The notes under the pieces were generated by a model, which did not search any database, had not been told where the DNA came from, and saw nothing but the letters and a program-made list of their open reading frames with translations. From Treponema sp. (GTDB lineage Bacteria > Spirochaetota > Spirochaetia > Treponematales > Treponemataceae), in contig JAFSRD010000012.1 of NCBI GenBank assembly GCA_017446265.1, positions 59,234 through 123,233 of the forward strand: a stretch of 64,000 bases of DNA, given 5' to 3'. The translations under genes were made by a program, and so were the position numbers. Within the stretch, counting starts at the first letter, position 1, and the number at the start of each line of letters is the position of its first letter. Shown here one piece after another: positions 42,921 through 52,252 of this stretch.

Positions 42921-44093
42921 TCAGGAATTTTTTTCTTCCATAGCATTAATAATCTCTGCAATTTCCTGCATGTTGTTGCATACTATTCCCTTGTGATATA
43001 CTCGCACTTTTTCAGCTTGCGCGCCAACATTGAGGCAGATGATGGGCAGTTCCATCTGCTGCAACTCCGAGATGACATACGAGAACGTTTCTGGACATAT
43101 GGATGGAAAAACGACAAGCGTTATCTGTTCTTTTTCGATGATGCGCTGCAAGTTGTCATGTTCGTAGAAACCTGTGAACGTTACCCGGTTGCGTGAAGTT
43201 TTAAAGTCTTTTTTTACCGCACCGATAAATGAGACGGGAATTGATTCATTGAGCGCGTTGAGCAGATGCTGGACGACAGTCCTTCCTTTATGGATATTCG
43301 CAACGGCTCCGATGAATCCCACGTGGAGCGGGAGCATTTCAAGTCCTTTTATCGGAGTAAAATGAGAAAACGACATGTCATGTGGCACAACGGCAACTTT
43401 GTCTTGAGGTATTGACGGATATGCGCGCAAAAACAATTCTTTTGACGAGGTAGAAAAGCAGATAATGACGTCGATGCATGAAAATAAAGTTCCCCATGTC
43501 GTGCGCCAATCACCTATAGAAATATTTTCCTGAAATGTACATGAGTGCGCTGTACATTCCAGATTGCAAAATGTGTTGTTTGCCAGTAAATTGATATTTG
43601 GGCAGAGCGCATGAAAATCGTGAATGCAGCATTCAGTGATGCAATTTGAATATTTTTTTTTGTATGCGCATATTTTTTGCAACAACATATCGATAGAAGA
43701 AAACGAAACGAGCGAATTTATTCTGATTGCCGCTAGTTTTAAGTCATGTAAAAAAAACGCTTCAGGTTTTATAAGCGCCTGTTCGCGGCTCGCTACATTT
43801 TTTATGCAGTAACATAAATCAACGTTGTAGTATGAAATATTGTATAAAAGCAATACATTTTTTTTATCGTTTAAATAATTTTCAACATATTGCTGTGTGC
43901 CGCCGCCCAGATGATGAGTGATAAAGAGCGTGTAGCTTTTATGTTTTTGCACTATGTCAGAAATAGTTTTATTCTTCTGTGTGTTGCGCTTATGCTGCAA
44001 GATTAATTTTTTGCTTATGAGAATAATCTTTTGACATAGCGCTCTGCATGCATGATACGGCGGTTTCAGTATTTTTTTTATTGCAGGACTCAT
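42921..44093 (-). CDS. Glycosyltransferase, family 4-like
   Basis: 390 residues from ATG 44093, which overlaps the upstream GT2 stop as ATGA. The N-terminal 60 residues are basic; then LFITHHLGGGTQQYVENYL, a Cys-rich stretch (CCIHDFHALCPNINLLANNTFCNLEC), and a GT-B C-terminal half: LHVGFIGAVANIHKGRTVVQHLL, and FPSICPETFSYVISELQQMELPIICLNVG. The Cys-rich part is like the insert of several RfaG-type enzymes with the CHDFHxxCP motif. Donor unknown. Confidence 0.82.
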   Translation of the reverse strand: MSPAIKKILKPPYHACRALCQKIILISKKLILQHKRNTQKNKTISDIVQKHKSYTLFITHHLGGGTQQYVENYLNDKKNVLLLYNISYYNVDLCYCIKNVASREQALIKPEAFFLHDLKLAAIRINSLVSFSSIDMLLQKICAYKKKYSNCITECCIHDFHALCPNINLLANNTFCNLECTAHSCTFQENISIGDWRTTWGTLFSCIDVIICFSTSSKELFLRAYPSIPQDKVAVVPHDMSFSHFTPIKGLEMLPLHVGFIGAVANIHKGRTVVQHLLNALNESIPVSFIGAVKKDFKTSRNRVTFTGFYEHDNLQRIIEKEQITLVVFPSICPETFSYVISELQQMELPIICLNVGAQAEKVRVYHKGIVCNNMQEIAEIINAMEEKNS

Positions 44094-44833
44094 GATAAAA
44101 ACCAAAATAGCTTTTTTAAGATTTCCTTTACCCGTTTTTTGAATCTCTGTTTAAAAGATGGCGCTATGTAATATCCGTATTTCCGCTGTATCACTTCATT
44201 TTCTTTAAAAACAGTGTCGCTTATTGAGCTTAATCCTGTTACGTCAAAGTCTGCAACGATTAGGCCTGTATAATAAAATGGAACATTATTCTTGTAAAAA
44301 CGACAGAACATGTCGTAGTCGCCGGCAATTTTATACTGCTCGTCATATAGTCCGTATCGTTCATGCAATGCTCGTGGCACGAAGCAGGCAGGATGTACAA
44401 TCATGGCTGTCGGAATGTTTTGCGCAGAGCGTCCCTCGACATTTTCAAATATGCCGTCTCGTACGCGGTTTATTGCGCCATATAAAATTGCATCAGGATG
44501 ACATGCTGCTATGTCGTTGATGCGCAGGAGAATATCAGAAACATAGCAGTCGCCTGAATTTAAAATCGCGATGAAATCTCCAGTTGCGTGCCTTATTCCC
44601 TTGTTCATAGCATTATAAATGCCAGAATCTTTTTCGCTGCACCAGTAGGTGACATGCTGCGCATAGTCAGCATCTTTGAGTGCGTCCTGTATTACCCTGA
44701 CGCTGCCGTCCGATGACGCTCCATCTATGATGATGTGCTCGTAGTTTTTGCATGTTTGGTTTTTGACGCTTTCAATCGTCTTTTGCAATCCTGCGGCATT
44801 ATTCCTGTTTATCGTAATAATTGACAAAAGCAT
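44090..44833 (-). CDS. Glycosyltransferase, family 2
   Basis: 247 residues, first gene of the minus-strand glycan operon. GT-A fold similar to the WcaA/colanic-acid group: LSIITINRNNAAGLQKTIESVKNQTCKNYEHIIIDGASSDGS, WCSEKDSGIYNAMNKGIRHATGDFIAILNSGD and ALHERYGLYDEQYKIAGDYDMFCRF. The catalytic site and the GDYD motif are present. It overlaps the next gene by four bases. Confidence 0.9.
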   Translation of the reverse strand: MLLSIITINRNNAAGLQKTIESVKNQTCKNYEHIIIDGASSDGSVRVIQDALKDADYAQHVTYWCSEKDSGIYNAMNKGIRHATGDFIAILNSGDCYVSDILLRINDIAACHPDAILYGAINRVRDGIFENVEGRSAQNIPTAMIVHPACFVPRALHERYGLYDEQYKIAGDYDMFCRFYKNNVPFYYTGLIVADFDVTGLSSISDTVFKENEVIQRKYGYYIAPSFKQRFKKRVKEILKKLFWFLS

Positions 44834-44885
44834 TTCTAGTTACCAAGCAGTATACTGGCAGGTTCCGTGCATGTCAAACGCATTA

Positions 44886-44914
44886 TTGCCATTTTTCCTG
44901 CCGTGTGCTATACT
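44886..44914 (+). promoter_or_regulatory. Promoter for the gmd operon
   Basis: TTGCCA (44886-44891) and TATACT (44909-44914) are 17 bases apart, giving a leader of about 150 bases. It is in the 237-base divergent gap between the GT2 gene (minus strand) and gmd (plus strand). I see no coding sequence in the gap; the leader is otherwise unremarkable. Confidence 0.6.
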
Positions 44915-45070
44915 GCTTTTTAAATCCACATCGGGTATGCTGTGTGCAGCTTGTTTTGAGGCGGCATGTTTCGATAGTGCAGGGATGCATGATGCCGTTC
45001 CTTGTTCTTCCGTTTTCATGCAAGGAGCGGGAGGCGATGTTCTTAAACGTCAGAAGGAAGTAATAAATTA

Positions 45071-46144
45071 ATGAAAAAAGCGATTATCACGGGAATCACC
45101 GGACAGGACGGCTCATTTCTTGCAGAACTGCTGCTCGACAAAGGTTATGAGGTGCACGGCATTATCCGCCGCTCATCTTCTTTCAACACGGGCAGGATTG
45201 AAAAGCTCTACATTGAGGACTTGATTGAAGACATGCACAAAAAGCGGCGCGTGCACTTGCACTACGGCGACATGACCGACGCTATGAGCATTGTGCGCCT
45301 TATCCGTGAAGTTGTTCCCGATGAAATCTACAACCTTGCCGCACAGTCGCACGTAAAAGTTTCGTTTGAGGTGCCGGAGTTTACTGCGGATGCAGACGCA
45401 ACGGGCGTTTTGCGCATTCTTGAAGCGGTACATTTTTTAGGAATGGAAAAGACGTGCAGAATCTATCAAGCATCGACAAGCGAGCTTTTTGGCAAAGTGC
45501 AGGAAGTGCCGCAAAAGGAGACGACGCCGTTTTATCCGAGAAGTCCGTATGCAGTCGCAAAATTGTACGGTTACTGGATTGTACGGAACTACCGAGAAAG
45601 TTACGGCATGTTTGCAACAAACGGAATTCTCTTTAATCACGAAAGCGAGCGAAGGGGAGAGACGTTTGTTACGCGGAAAATTACGCTTGGCGCATCCCGC
45701 ATAAAGCATGGTTTTCAAAAAAAGTTATATCTCGGAAATCTGGATGCAAAACGCGACTGGGGCTATGCAAAAGATTATGTTGAATGCATGTATCGCATCC
45801 TACAGCAGGATGACCCCGATGACTTTGTGATTGCGACAGGAACACAGCATACCGTGCGTGAGTTTTGCATGCTTGCGTTCGGTGAGGCGGGCATTGACCT
45901 GAAGTTTGCCGGAAGCGGAGCTGATGAAAAGGGAATTGACACGGCAACGGGAAATGTGCTTGTTGAAGTTGACCCGAAATATTTCAGGCCGTCAGAAGTG
46001 GAAACGCTCTTGGGCGACCCTTCAAAAGCAAAAAATGCGCTTGGCTGGAATCCTGAAAAAACGTCATTTCCAGAACTAGTAAAAATTATGATGGCTCATG
46101 ATCTGGAATACGTGAAAAATGAGCGGGCAGTGCGGACCCGGTAG
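45071..46144 (+). CDS. gmd: GDP-mannose 4,6-dehydratase
   Basis: 357 residues. It turns GDP-mannose into GDP-4-keto-6-deoxymannose. Rossmann motif [33 protein letters not shown], catalytic region [34 protein letters not shown] (YxxxK included), [17 protein letters not shown] and [17 protein letters not shown]. Normal length. With the next gene it makes GDP-L-fucose for the exported glycan. A gaaggaagtaat site is about 10 bases before ATG 45071. Confidence 0.97.
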   Translation: MKKAIITGITGQDGSFLAELLLDKGYEVHGIIRRSSSFNTGRIEKLYIEDLIEDMHKKRRVHLHYGDMTDAMSIVRLIREVVPDEIYNLAAQSHVKVSFEVPEFTADADATGVLRILEAVHFLGMEKTCRIYQASTSELFGKVQEVPQKETTPFYPRSPYAVAKLYGYWIVRNYRESYGMFATNGILFNHESERRGETFVTRKITLGASRIKHGFQKKLYLGNLDAKRDWGYAKDYVECMYRILQQDDPDDFVIATGTQHTVREFCMLAFGEAGIDLKFAGSGADEKGIDTATGNVLVEVDPKYFRPSEVETLLGDPSKAKNALGWNPEKTSFPELVKIMMAHDLEYVKNERAVRTR

Positions 46145-46160
46145 GTATTGGCAGGCGGGT

Positions 46161-47138
46161 ATGGAAAAAGATGCAAAAATCTATGTGGCGGGGCACGGCG
46201 GACTTGTCGGAAGTGCGCTCGTAGCAGAGTTGCAATCAAGAGGATACACAAACATTCTTGCGAGAACGCACGCAGAGCTTGACCTGCAAAATCAAGCTGC
46301 GGTAAATGATTTTTTTGCATCGGAAAAACCAGACTACGTGTTTCTTGCCGCAGCGCGTGTTGGCGGCATAGGCGCGAACAGCACAAAGCCTGCTCAATTC
46401 ATTTACGACAACATGATGATAGGCTTCAATGTGGTGCACGCTGCATACAATCACGGCGTCAGGAAACTGATGAATCTGGGCTCGACGTGCATCTATCCAA
46501 AATATGCCGAGCAGCCCATAAAGGAAGAATCGCTTTTAACAGGAGCGCTTGAAGAAACAAACGATGCATATGCGCTTGCAAAAATCAGCGTCATAAAACT
46601 GTGCAGCTCGTACAACAAACAGTACGGCACAGATTTTCTTTCTGTCATGCCGACAAACTTATACGGTCCAGGCGACAACTACGATTTGCAGGGAAGCCAC
46701 GTGCTCCCCGCGCTCGTGCGCAAATTTGACGATGCAAAAAAATCAGGTGCAGACGAGGTGACGCTGTGGGGAGATGGCACGCCGCTTCGCGAATTCCTTT
46801 ACAGCAAAGATTTAGCGCACGGTGTTGTCTATCTTATGGAAACAAAACATGCCGCAGACGTGCGCAATGGCGCAGGAGACTTTGTAAACATTGGAAGCGG
46901 CAAAGAACTTGCCATACGGGAACTTGCAGAAAAAATCCGCAGCATAGTCTATGCGGATGTTCCTGAACGGCAGTGTGCAATACATTGGGACACATCCATG
47001 CCGAATGGTACGCCGCGAAAACTCTGCGACATAACGCGCATGCAGAAGCTTGGCTGGAGCGCCCGTACGGAACTTGACGAGGGCATTGCGGCAAGCTATG
47101 CTGATTACAAAGCGTCATGCAGAAAAAGGGATGCATAA
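46161..47138 (+). CDS. fcl: GDP-L-fucose synthase
   Basis: 325 residues from ATG 46161, chosen since ggcaggcgggt precedes it and the family's protein starts here (KIYVAGHGGLVGSALVAEL). It epimerises and reduces GDP-4-keto-6-deoxymannose to GDP-L-fucose. Landmarks: FLAAARVGGIGANSTKPAQFIYDN, LGSTCIYPKYAEQPIKEESLLTG, DAYALAKISV with the catalytic YxxxK, and NLYGPGDNYD. It follows gmd by 16 bases and ends at the base just before the ATG of the transporter gene. Confidence 0.96.
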   Translation: MEKDAKIYVAGHGGLVGSALVAELQSRGYTNILARTHAELDLQNQAAVNDFFASEKPDYVFLAAARVGGIGANSTKPAQFIYDNMMIGFNVVHAAYNHGVRKLMNLGSTCIYPKYAEQPIKEESLLTGALEETNDAYALAKISVIKLCSSYNKQYGTDFLSVMPTNLYGPGDNYDLQGSHVLPALVRKFDDAKKSGADEVTLWGDGTPLREFLYSKDLAHGVVYLMETKHAADVRNGAGDFVNIGSGKELAIRELAEKIRSIVYADVPERQCAIHWDTSMPNGTPRKLCDITRMQKLGWSARTELDEGIAASYADYKASCRKRDA

Positions 47139-48005
47139 ATGGAGAATATACAGGGATCATTGGAAAAAGAGTGCTGGACAAAGGTGATAACTGCACGGCA
47201 TAGGCTGCTTGACCTGCATTTACGCGACGTATACCGCTACCGAGATTTAATTGTAATGTTCATTAAACGTGATTTTGTGGTGCAGTACAAGCAGACTATT
47301 TTAGGGCCGTTGTGGTATTTGATTCAGCCGATTATGTCGTCAATCGTATACATCTTTGTGTTCGGACGGCTTGCAAATATAGGTACGGATGGTGTTCCAC
47401 CGATGATGTTTTATTTCGGAGGAACCATGCTGTGGACATATTTTACATCGTGCTTGACAGGTGCATCAAATGTATTCATCTCTAATCAAAATATATTCTC
47501 TAAAGTGTATTTTCCGCGTTTAACAGTACCGATTTCAACGACAGCGGGGCATGTAATAAAGTTGCTTATCCAGAGCGTGCTGCTTGCAGTGTTTTATGTG
47601 TATTACATGTTGCATGGAGAAGCGGTACGCCCTACGTGGTGGCTTTTTGCATTTCCGCTCATTGTGCTGTGGATTGGCACGCTTGGCACAAGCGTAGGGC
47701 TCATTGTGTCATCGCTTACGACAAAATACCGTGATTTAGTGCATCTTTTGACATTTGGCATTCAGCTTTCCATGTATGCGACGCCTGTTGTCTATCCGCT
47801 GTCAGAAGCACCGCAGAAATTTTTCTGGGTGTTTTATGCAAATCCTATGAGTGCGCCTATGGAGTTGTTCAGGGTATGGGCATATGGTGCTGGCAGCGTA
47901 CCGCTTAACATGCTGCTTGTAAGTTTGGGTGTAACAGCAGCGTGCGCATTTTTTGGACTTATGCTCTTTGTAAAAAATGAGCGCAGTTTTGTCGATGTCA
48001 TATAG
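47139..48005 (+). CDS. wzm: ABC transporter permease for polysaccharide export (Wzm)
   Basis: 288 residues with six hydrophobic segments of the ABC-2 type. Family landmarks: LRDVYRYRDLIVMFIKRDFVVQYKQTILGPLWYLIQP near the N-terminus, QNIFSKVYFPRLTVPISTT and YANPMSAPMELFR near the C-terminus. With Wzt it flips or exports the undecaprenyl-linked O-antigen polymer across the inner membrane. ATG 47139 follows fcl directly. Confidence 0.94.
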   Translation: MENIQGSLEKECWTKVITARHRLLDLHLRDVYRYRDLIVMFIKRDFVVQYKQTILGPLWYLIQPIMSSIVYIFVFGRLANIGTDGVPPMMFYFGGTMLWTYFTSCLTGASNVFISNQNIFSKVYFPRLTVPISTTAGHVIKLLIQSVLLAVFYVYYMLHGEAVRPTWWLFAFPLIVLWIGTLGTSVGLIVSSLTTKYRDLVHLLTFGIQLSMYATPVVYPLSEAPQKFFWVFYANPMSAPMELFRVWAYGAGSVPLNMLLVSLGVTAACAFFGLMLFVKNERSFVDVI

Positions 48006-48016
48006 GTGGCGGTGCT

Positions 48017-49246
48017 ATGAATACAGCAATTAAGGTAGAACAGCTTTCAAAGTATTACCGTCTCGGTGTTATAAATAATGGAACGCTTTTTCGCGACTTG
48101 CAGTCCTGGTGGGCTAGAAAGCGAGGAAAGGATGACCCGCATGCAAAAATTGGCAGCACGCGCGAAGATGGCAAAGAAGGCTTTTGGGCGCTCAAAGACG
48201 TGGATTTTGAAATTGCGCAGGGAGCGCGCGTGGGGATTATCGGTCACAATGGGGCAGGGAAATCTACCCTCCTTAAAATACTGAGCGGCATTACTGTTCC
48301 TACAAAAGGTACGATAAAAATCAATGGGCGCATTTCAAGTCTGCTTGAAGTGGGAACAGGCTTTCACCCAGAATTGACAGGGCGTGAGAACATCTACTTG
48401 AACGGCGCCATACTCGGCATGAAAAAACGCGAGGTAGATAAAAAGATTGACGAAATAATCGCATTCAGCGAAATTGAGGAGCATATAGACACGCCCGTAA
48501 AACGCTATTCAAGCGGCATGTACGTGCGCCTCGCTTTTGCGGTCGCAGCCCACCTTGACAGCGACATTCTCATTGCAGATGAAGTGCTTGCCGTAGGAGA
48601 CGCAGCATTCCAGAAAAAAGCGCTCGGCAAGATGAATGATATAAGTGCAGGGCAGGGACGTACTGTCTTGTTCGTAAGTCATAATATGGCTGCGGTAAAA
48701 AGCCTGTGCAACAAGGGGATTGTGCTTGAGAAGGGGAGGGTGGTGTATTCTTCGGAAAACATAGAAAACTGTATGGCTTGGTATCTTAATGGTGCGCTTG
48801 CTGATAAATCTAATAAAACTGTCTCTTGGTATAATTCAGGAAAATTTTATAACGAATTTTTTTGTCCTGAAAAACTTGAATTCATCAGTGCTGATGGAAT
48901 TCTTTTTACCGAAGCGATTCCGTATGACAAGGAATTTGCCATTTCCTTTTCATTTCAAATTGAAAAGCAATCAGGACTTCAAATAGGATTCTGCTTTGAC
49001 TTTTATAAAGGTTCTGAAAAAATTTTTTCTATTGGGATTCCAGAAGACGAAAAAATTGAAATTGGTGAACACAAATTTGTGTTTAAGATTCCTTCGCATT
49101 TTTTTCTTCCTGGAAAGTACGTCGTATCAGGAAGCGGTTCCCTAAAACAACATTCGTGGATTATGAAACCAGACAGTGGAGAACTAGTGGCATCATTTGA
49201 GGTTGCTGGTACTGCTACTGAAAACATTAATGTTTCATTTTTTTGA
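48017..49246 (+). CDS. wzt: ABC transporter ATP-binding protein for polysaccharide export (Wzt)
   Basis: 409 residues. ABC domain: Walker A GHNGAGKSTLLK (about residues 76-87), signature KRYSSGMYVRLAFAVAAH, Walker B DSDILIADEVLAVGD, and SHNMAAVKSLC. The C-terminal part from about residue 255 is a beta-rich domain as in Wzt proteins that read the terminal group of their polymer. Base use changes sharply near 48785, exactly at the domain border: the ABC half is like its upstream neighbours, and the C-terminal half is A/T-rich like the DNA after it. A recombination joint inside the gene is the simplest reading. Confidence 0.94.
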   Translation: MNTAIKVEQLSKYYRLGVINNGTLFRDLQSWWARKRGKDDPHAKIGSTREDGKEGFWALKDVDFEIAQGARVGIIGHNGAGKSTLLKILSGITVPTKGTIKINGRISSLLEVGTGFHPELTGRENIYLNGAILGMKKREVDKKIDEIIAFSEIEEHIDTPVKRYSSGMYVRLAFAVAAHLDSDILIADEVLAVGDAAFQKKALGKMNDISAGQGRTVLFVSHNMAAVKSLCNKGIVLEKGRVVYSSENIENCMAWYLNGALADKSNKTVSWYNSGKFYNEFFCPEKLEFISADGILFTEAIPYDKEFAISFSFQIEKQSGLQIGFCFDFYKGSEKIFSIGIPEDEKIEIGEHKFVFKIPSHFFLPGKYVVSGSGSLKQHSWIMKPDSGELVASFEVAGTATENINVSFF

Positions 49247-49254
49247 GGTTTTTT

Positions 49255-51153
49255 ATGAAATTAAGCAAAGAATATTTTGTACCTTTAAATATAAAAAAAG
49301 AAACTTGGGATGTTGATAAAAAACTTCTCTTTTTGGATGATTATTTTGAACGTCAGTTATCTGATGAAGAAAAAAAAACTTTTGATTATGAAATTTTACC
49401 AATAACTTCATTTAAGCATACAAAATATGAAATTGATTTGTTTGAGGCAAAGCTTGTTAATTTTTTTTCTGACAGTTTAAATAAATATCATAATGTAATT
49501 TTTGATTTTACTTTTTGGAAAAAGCTTTTTCTTCCGTGGCTAGATAATTTTATATACAATACAATATCTAAAGTTGAAGATTTAGAGAATCTTTCAACAA
49601 TATACGGTGATGGAATTTTTTTTACTGCATGCTATTCTTCTGAATTTAATAAAAAATTTTTAAAAGAATATGGCGGTTTATTTTATAATGAGGAGTATAA
49701 CAACTATGTTTTTTGTCTGATTGCAAAAAAGTATTTTAATTTTAAAATTAAAACAGAAAATTTTAAAAATTATGAAGTTTCTAATCATAATTTTGGCTCT
49801 GATGCACCGCAAATTGTAAAAACTAGTTTTTTTGATAAGTTGAAAAGAATAACATTAAAGAAAATTCTCAGAAAATTTTTAAGTGCCATGAACTTTTTTA
49901 ATAATTCTCTTTTTAACCCGGAACTGCTGCTTTGGTGTACTTATTTTTCTTCTGATGCTTATAATTATTTTTTCAGAAAGAGTCATGGAAAAATAAGGGC
50001 ATTGAATATGCATCATGTCAATATGGAAACGGAACTGGATATAAAATTCAGACAGACTTTAAGAGAATCTGCAGAAAAATATTTTTTCTCGGATAAGCTT
50101 CCAATTGCTCAAAAAATTGTCACTGAGATTATTTTTAATTTTATTCCATATTATTACATAGAAAATTTTCAGAAATATTTGGCTGCAGCACAAGATTTTT
50201 TGAATTCGCATAAAAGTGTAAAGATGTTTTTTGCCACCTGTACATATTGCCGTGAAACGGAACCTTTTTTATTAACTTATGCACAGACTAAGGGCATAAA
50301 AATTCTTACAGAACAGCATGGAGGAAACTACGGTATATCCTGTGATGTTTATAATAAAGAAGCTTTTATGAACGATGCTCTTTATGCATGGGGAAAATGG
50401 GGAAATGATGTATTTGATGTTTCTGCAAAAATATATCCAGCTTCAGCATATAGACAGCATGATTTATATGAAGGTCAGAAATGTGGAAATGATTATATTC
50501 TTTTTGTAGGTTCTGCTCTTTCCTTTTATATCGCTTGCCGTGATGAATACTTTTCAGGTCACAAGGGGATTCATGAGTGCATATACAGCACCGAAAAATT
50601 CTTTACGGAAATTAGCCCTGAAGCATTAAGCAAGATACTTGTTAGAAACTATTGGCTTGATTATGGCTATCATCTTGATGCTGATTTGATATCTCTTTTT
50701 CCAAAAATGAAAGTGCAGGGGTATCTACAGAAAAACTACAATGAAGATGCAGATTTTATAGCAAGAAATGCGAGTTTTTCTCAAACGCTTTTAAATTGCA
50801 GTCTCATTATAACTAATGAACATGAAACTTGCTTCATAGAAGCATTGTATTGTGAAAAACCCTTTATTGTTTTATTCAATAAGTATGGTTTCCGTTTACG
50901 TCCTGAAGAAATCCCTTATTTCAAAATGATGGAAGATGTTGGAGTGTTTTTTTATGATTGGAATGAAGCTGCAAAACTTGTAAATAAAATTCATACAGAT
51001 ATCTCTTCTTGGTGGAACAATGAAAAACGTCAAAAAGTTGTAAAAATTATTAGAGAACGCTACTCAATGAAAGTTCCTAATCTAAAAAAATGGTGGTACC
51101 AGGAATTTGTACGTCAGCTAAAATTATGCGGGAGGGGTAGAAATGGAAAATAG
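49255..51153 (+). CDS. LIC12162-family-like putative transferase
   Basis: 632 residues from ATG 49255, with gagg six bases before it. No clear catalytic motif known to me. The start (EYFVPLNIKKETWDVDKKLLFLDDYFERQL) and the C-terminal part with ITNEHETCFIEALYCEKPFIVLFN resemble the LIC12162 family of putative transferases of spirochaete LPS loci, with a TagF/GT-B-like end. Strongly A/T-rich. Overlaps the DegT gene by 11 bases. Family call is from memory of the pattern and moderately sure. Confidence 0.6.
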   Translation: MKLSKEYFVPLNIKKETWDVDKKLLFLDDYFERQLSDEEKKTFDYEILPITSFKHTKYEIDLFEAKLVNFFSDSLNKYHNVIFDFTFWKKLFLPWLDNFIYNTISKVEDLENLSTIYGDGIFFTACYSSEFNKKFLKEYGGLFYNEEYNNYVFCLIAKKYFNFKIKTENFKNYEVSNHNFGSDAPQIVKTSFFDKLKRITLKKILRKFLSAMNFFNNSLFNPELLLWCTYFSSDAYNYFFRKSHGKIRALNMHHVNMETELDIKFRQTLRESAEKYFFSDKLPIAQKIVTEIIFNFIPYYYIENFQKYLAAAQDFLNSHKSVKMFFATCTYCRETEPFLLTYAQTKGIKILTEQHGGNYGISCDVYNKEAFMNDALYAWGKWGNDVFDVSAKIYPASAYRQHDLYEGQKCGNDYILFVGSALSFYIACRDEYFSGHKGIHECIYSTEKFFTEISPEALSKILVRNYWLDYGYHLDADLISLFPKMKVQGYLQKNYNEDADFIARNASFSQTLLNCSLIITNEHETCFIEALYCEKPFIVLFNKYGFRLRPEEIPYFKMMEDVGVFFYDWNEAAKLVNKIHTDISSWWNNEKRQKVVKIIRERYSMKVPNLKKWWYQEFVRQLKLCGRGRNGK

Positions 51154-52252
51154 AATTACCGTAACATCTCCTCTTTTGCCCGACTTAAAAGAATTTGAAT
51201 CTTGTCTTGAAGATATATGGAATCGTAAATGGCTTACAAATAATGGGCATTATCACAAAGAACTTGAAAAAGCTCTTGCAGAATATTTGGGTGTGCCATA
51301 TATTTCACTTTTTACAAATGGAACATTACCACTTATTACGGCTTTACAGGCACTTTGCATCACAGGCGAGGTTATCACTACGCCTTACAGTTTTGTTGCA
51401 ACCACTCATTCAATCTGGTGGAATGACCTAAAACCTGTATTTGTGGATGTGCGGGAAGAAGATGGCAATATTGACCCAGATAAAATAGAAGAAGCAATCA
51501 CACCTAATACAACTGCAATCATGCCAGTTCATGTTTATGGAAATCCTTGTGATACAAAACGAATTCAGGAGATTGCAGATAAACACGGACTAAAAATAAT
51601 TTATGATGCAGCCCATGCTTTTGGTGTAAGCGTGAATGGCAAATCAATTTTAAATGCAGGTGATATGTCAACTTTGAGTTTTCACGCTACAAAAGTTTAT
51701 AATACTGTTGAAGGTGGTGCACTGATATGCAACAACGAAAAAACAAAACGACAAATTGACTACTTAAAAAATTTTGGTTTTGCTGATGAAATAACTGTTG
51801 TTGATTATGGAATCAATAGCAAGATGGACGAAATCAGGTCCGCATACGGATTACTTAATTTGAAACAAGTTGATAGTGCAATAGCAAAAAGAAAGCGTAT
51901 TTCTGAAATTTACCGCACGGCTTTAAAGAATGTTTCAGGTCTTCGTTATCTTTGTGATATTCCTGGAGTGAGTCATAATTATTCTTATTTCCCAATTTTC
52001 ATAACGGAAAGTGAGTATGGCATAAGTCGCGATGCGTTGTATGAAAAACTAAAAGAGAGAGGCATTGTTACTCGTAGGTATTTTTATCCTCTTATTAGTA
52101 ACTTTCCGATATATAAGGACATTGAATCTGCTAGTCCACAAAATCTCCCTGTAGCAAATAAATTGGCGAGCGATGTATTGTGCCTTCCCATATATGCTGA
52201 CTTGGCAGATGAGGGTGTGGAAAGGGTTATTGGGGTGGTGAAGGAAAAATGA
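51143..52252 (+). CDS. DegT/DnrJ/EryC1/StrS-family sugar aminotransferase
   Basis: 369 residues, PLP enzyme making an amino-sugar from a keto-sugar nucleotide. The PLP Lys is in SFHATKVYNTVEGGALI, the form seen in enzymes of the FdtB/VioA group; PYSFVATTHSIWWNDLKPVFVDV, IMPVHVYGNPCDTKRI and IIYDAAHAFGV are present. Normal length. It overlaps the gene before it and, by four bases (ATGA), the gene after it. Probable product is a 3- or 4-amino-6-deoxyhexose nucleotide. Confidence 0.92.
   Translation: MENRITVTSPLLPDLKEFESCLEDIWNRKWLTNNGHYHKELEKALAEYLGVPYISLFTNGTLPLITALQALCITGEVITTPYSFVATTHSIWWNDLKPVFVDVREEDGNIDPDKIEEAITPNTTAIMPVHVYGNPCDTKRIQEIADKHGLKIIYDAAHAFGVSVNGKSILNAGDMSTLSFHATKVYNTVEGGALICNNEKTKRQIDYLKNFGFADEITVVDYGINSKMDEIRSAYGLLNLKQVDSAIAKRKRISEIYRTALKNVSGLRYLCDIPGVSHNYSYFPIFITESEYGISRDALYEKLKERGIVTRRYFYPLISNFPIYKDIESASPQNLPVANKLASDVLCLPIYADLADEGVERVIGVVKEK

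Noticed and set aside
44821..44856. TTGACA at 44821 with TATACT at 44851 as the gmd promoter
   Set aside because: The spacing is 24 bases, too long, and the -35 lies inside the divergent glycosyltransferase gene; the pair at 44886/44909 has 17.
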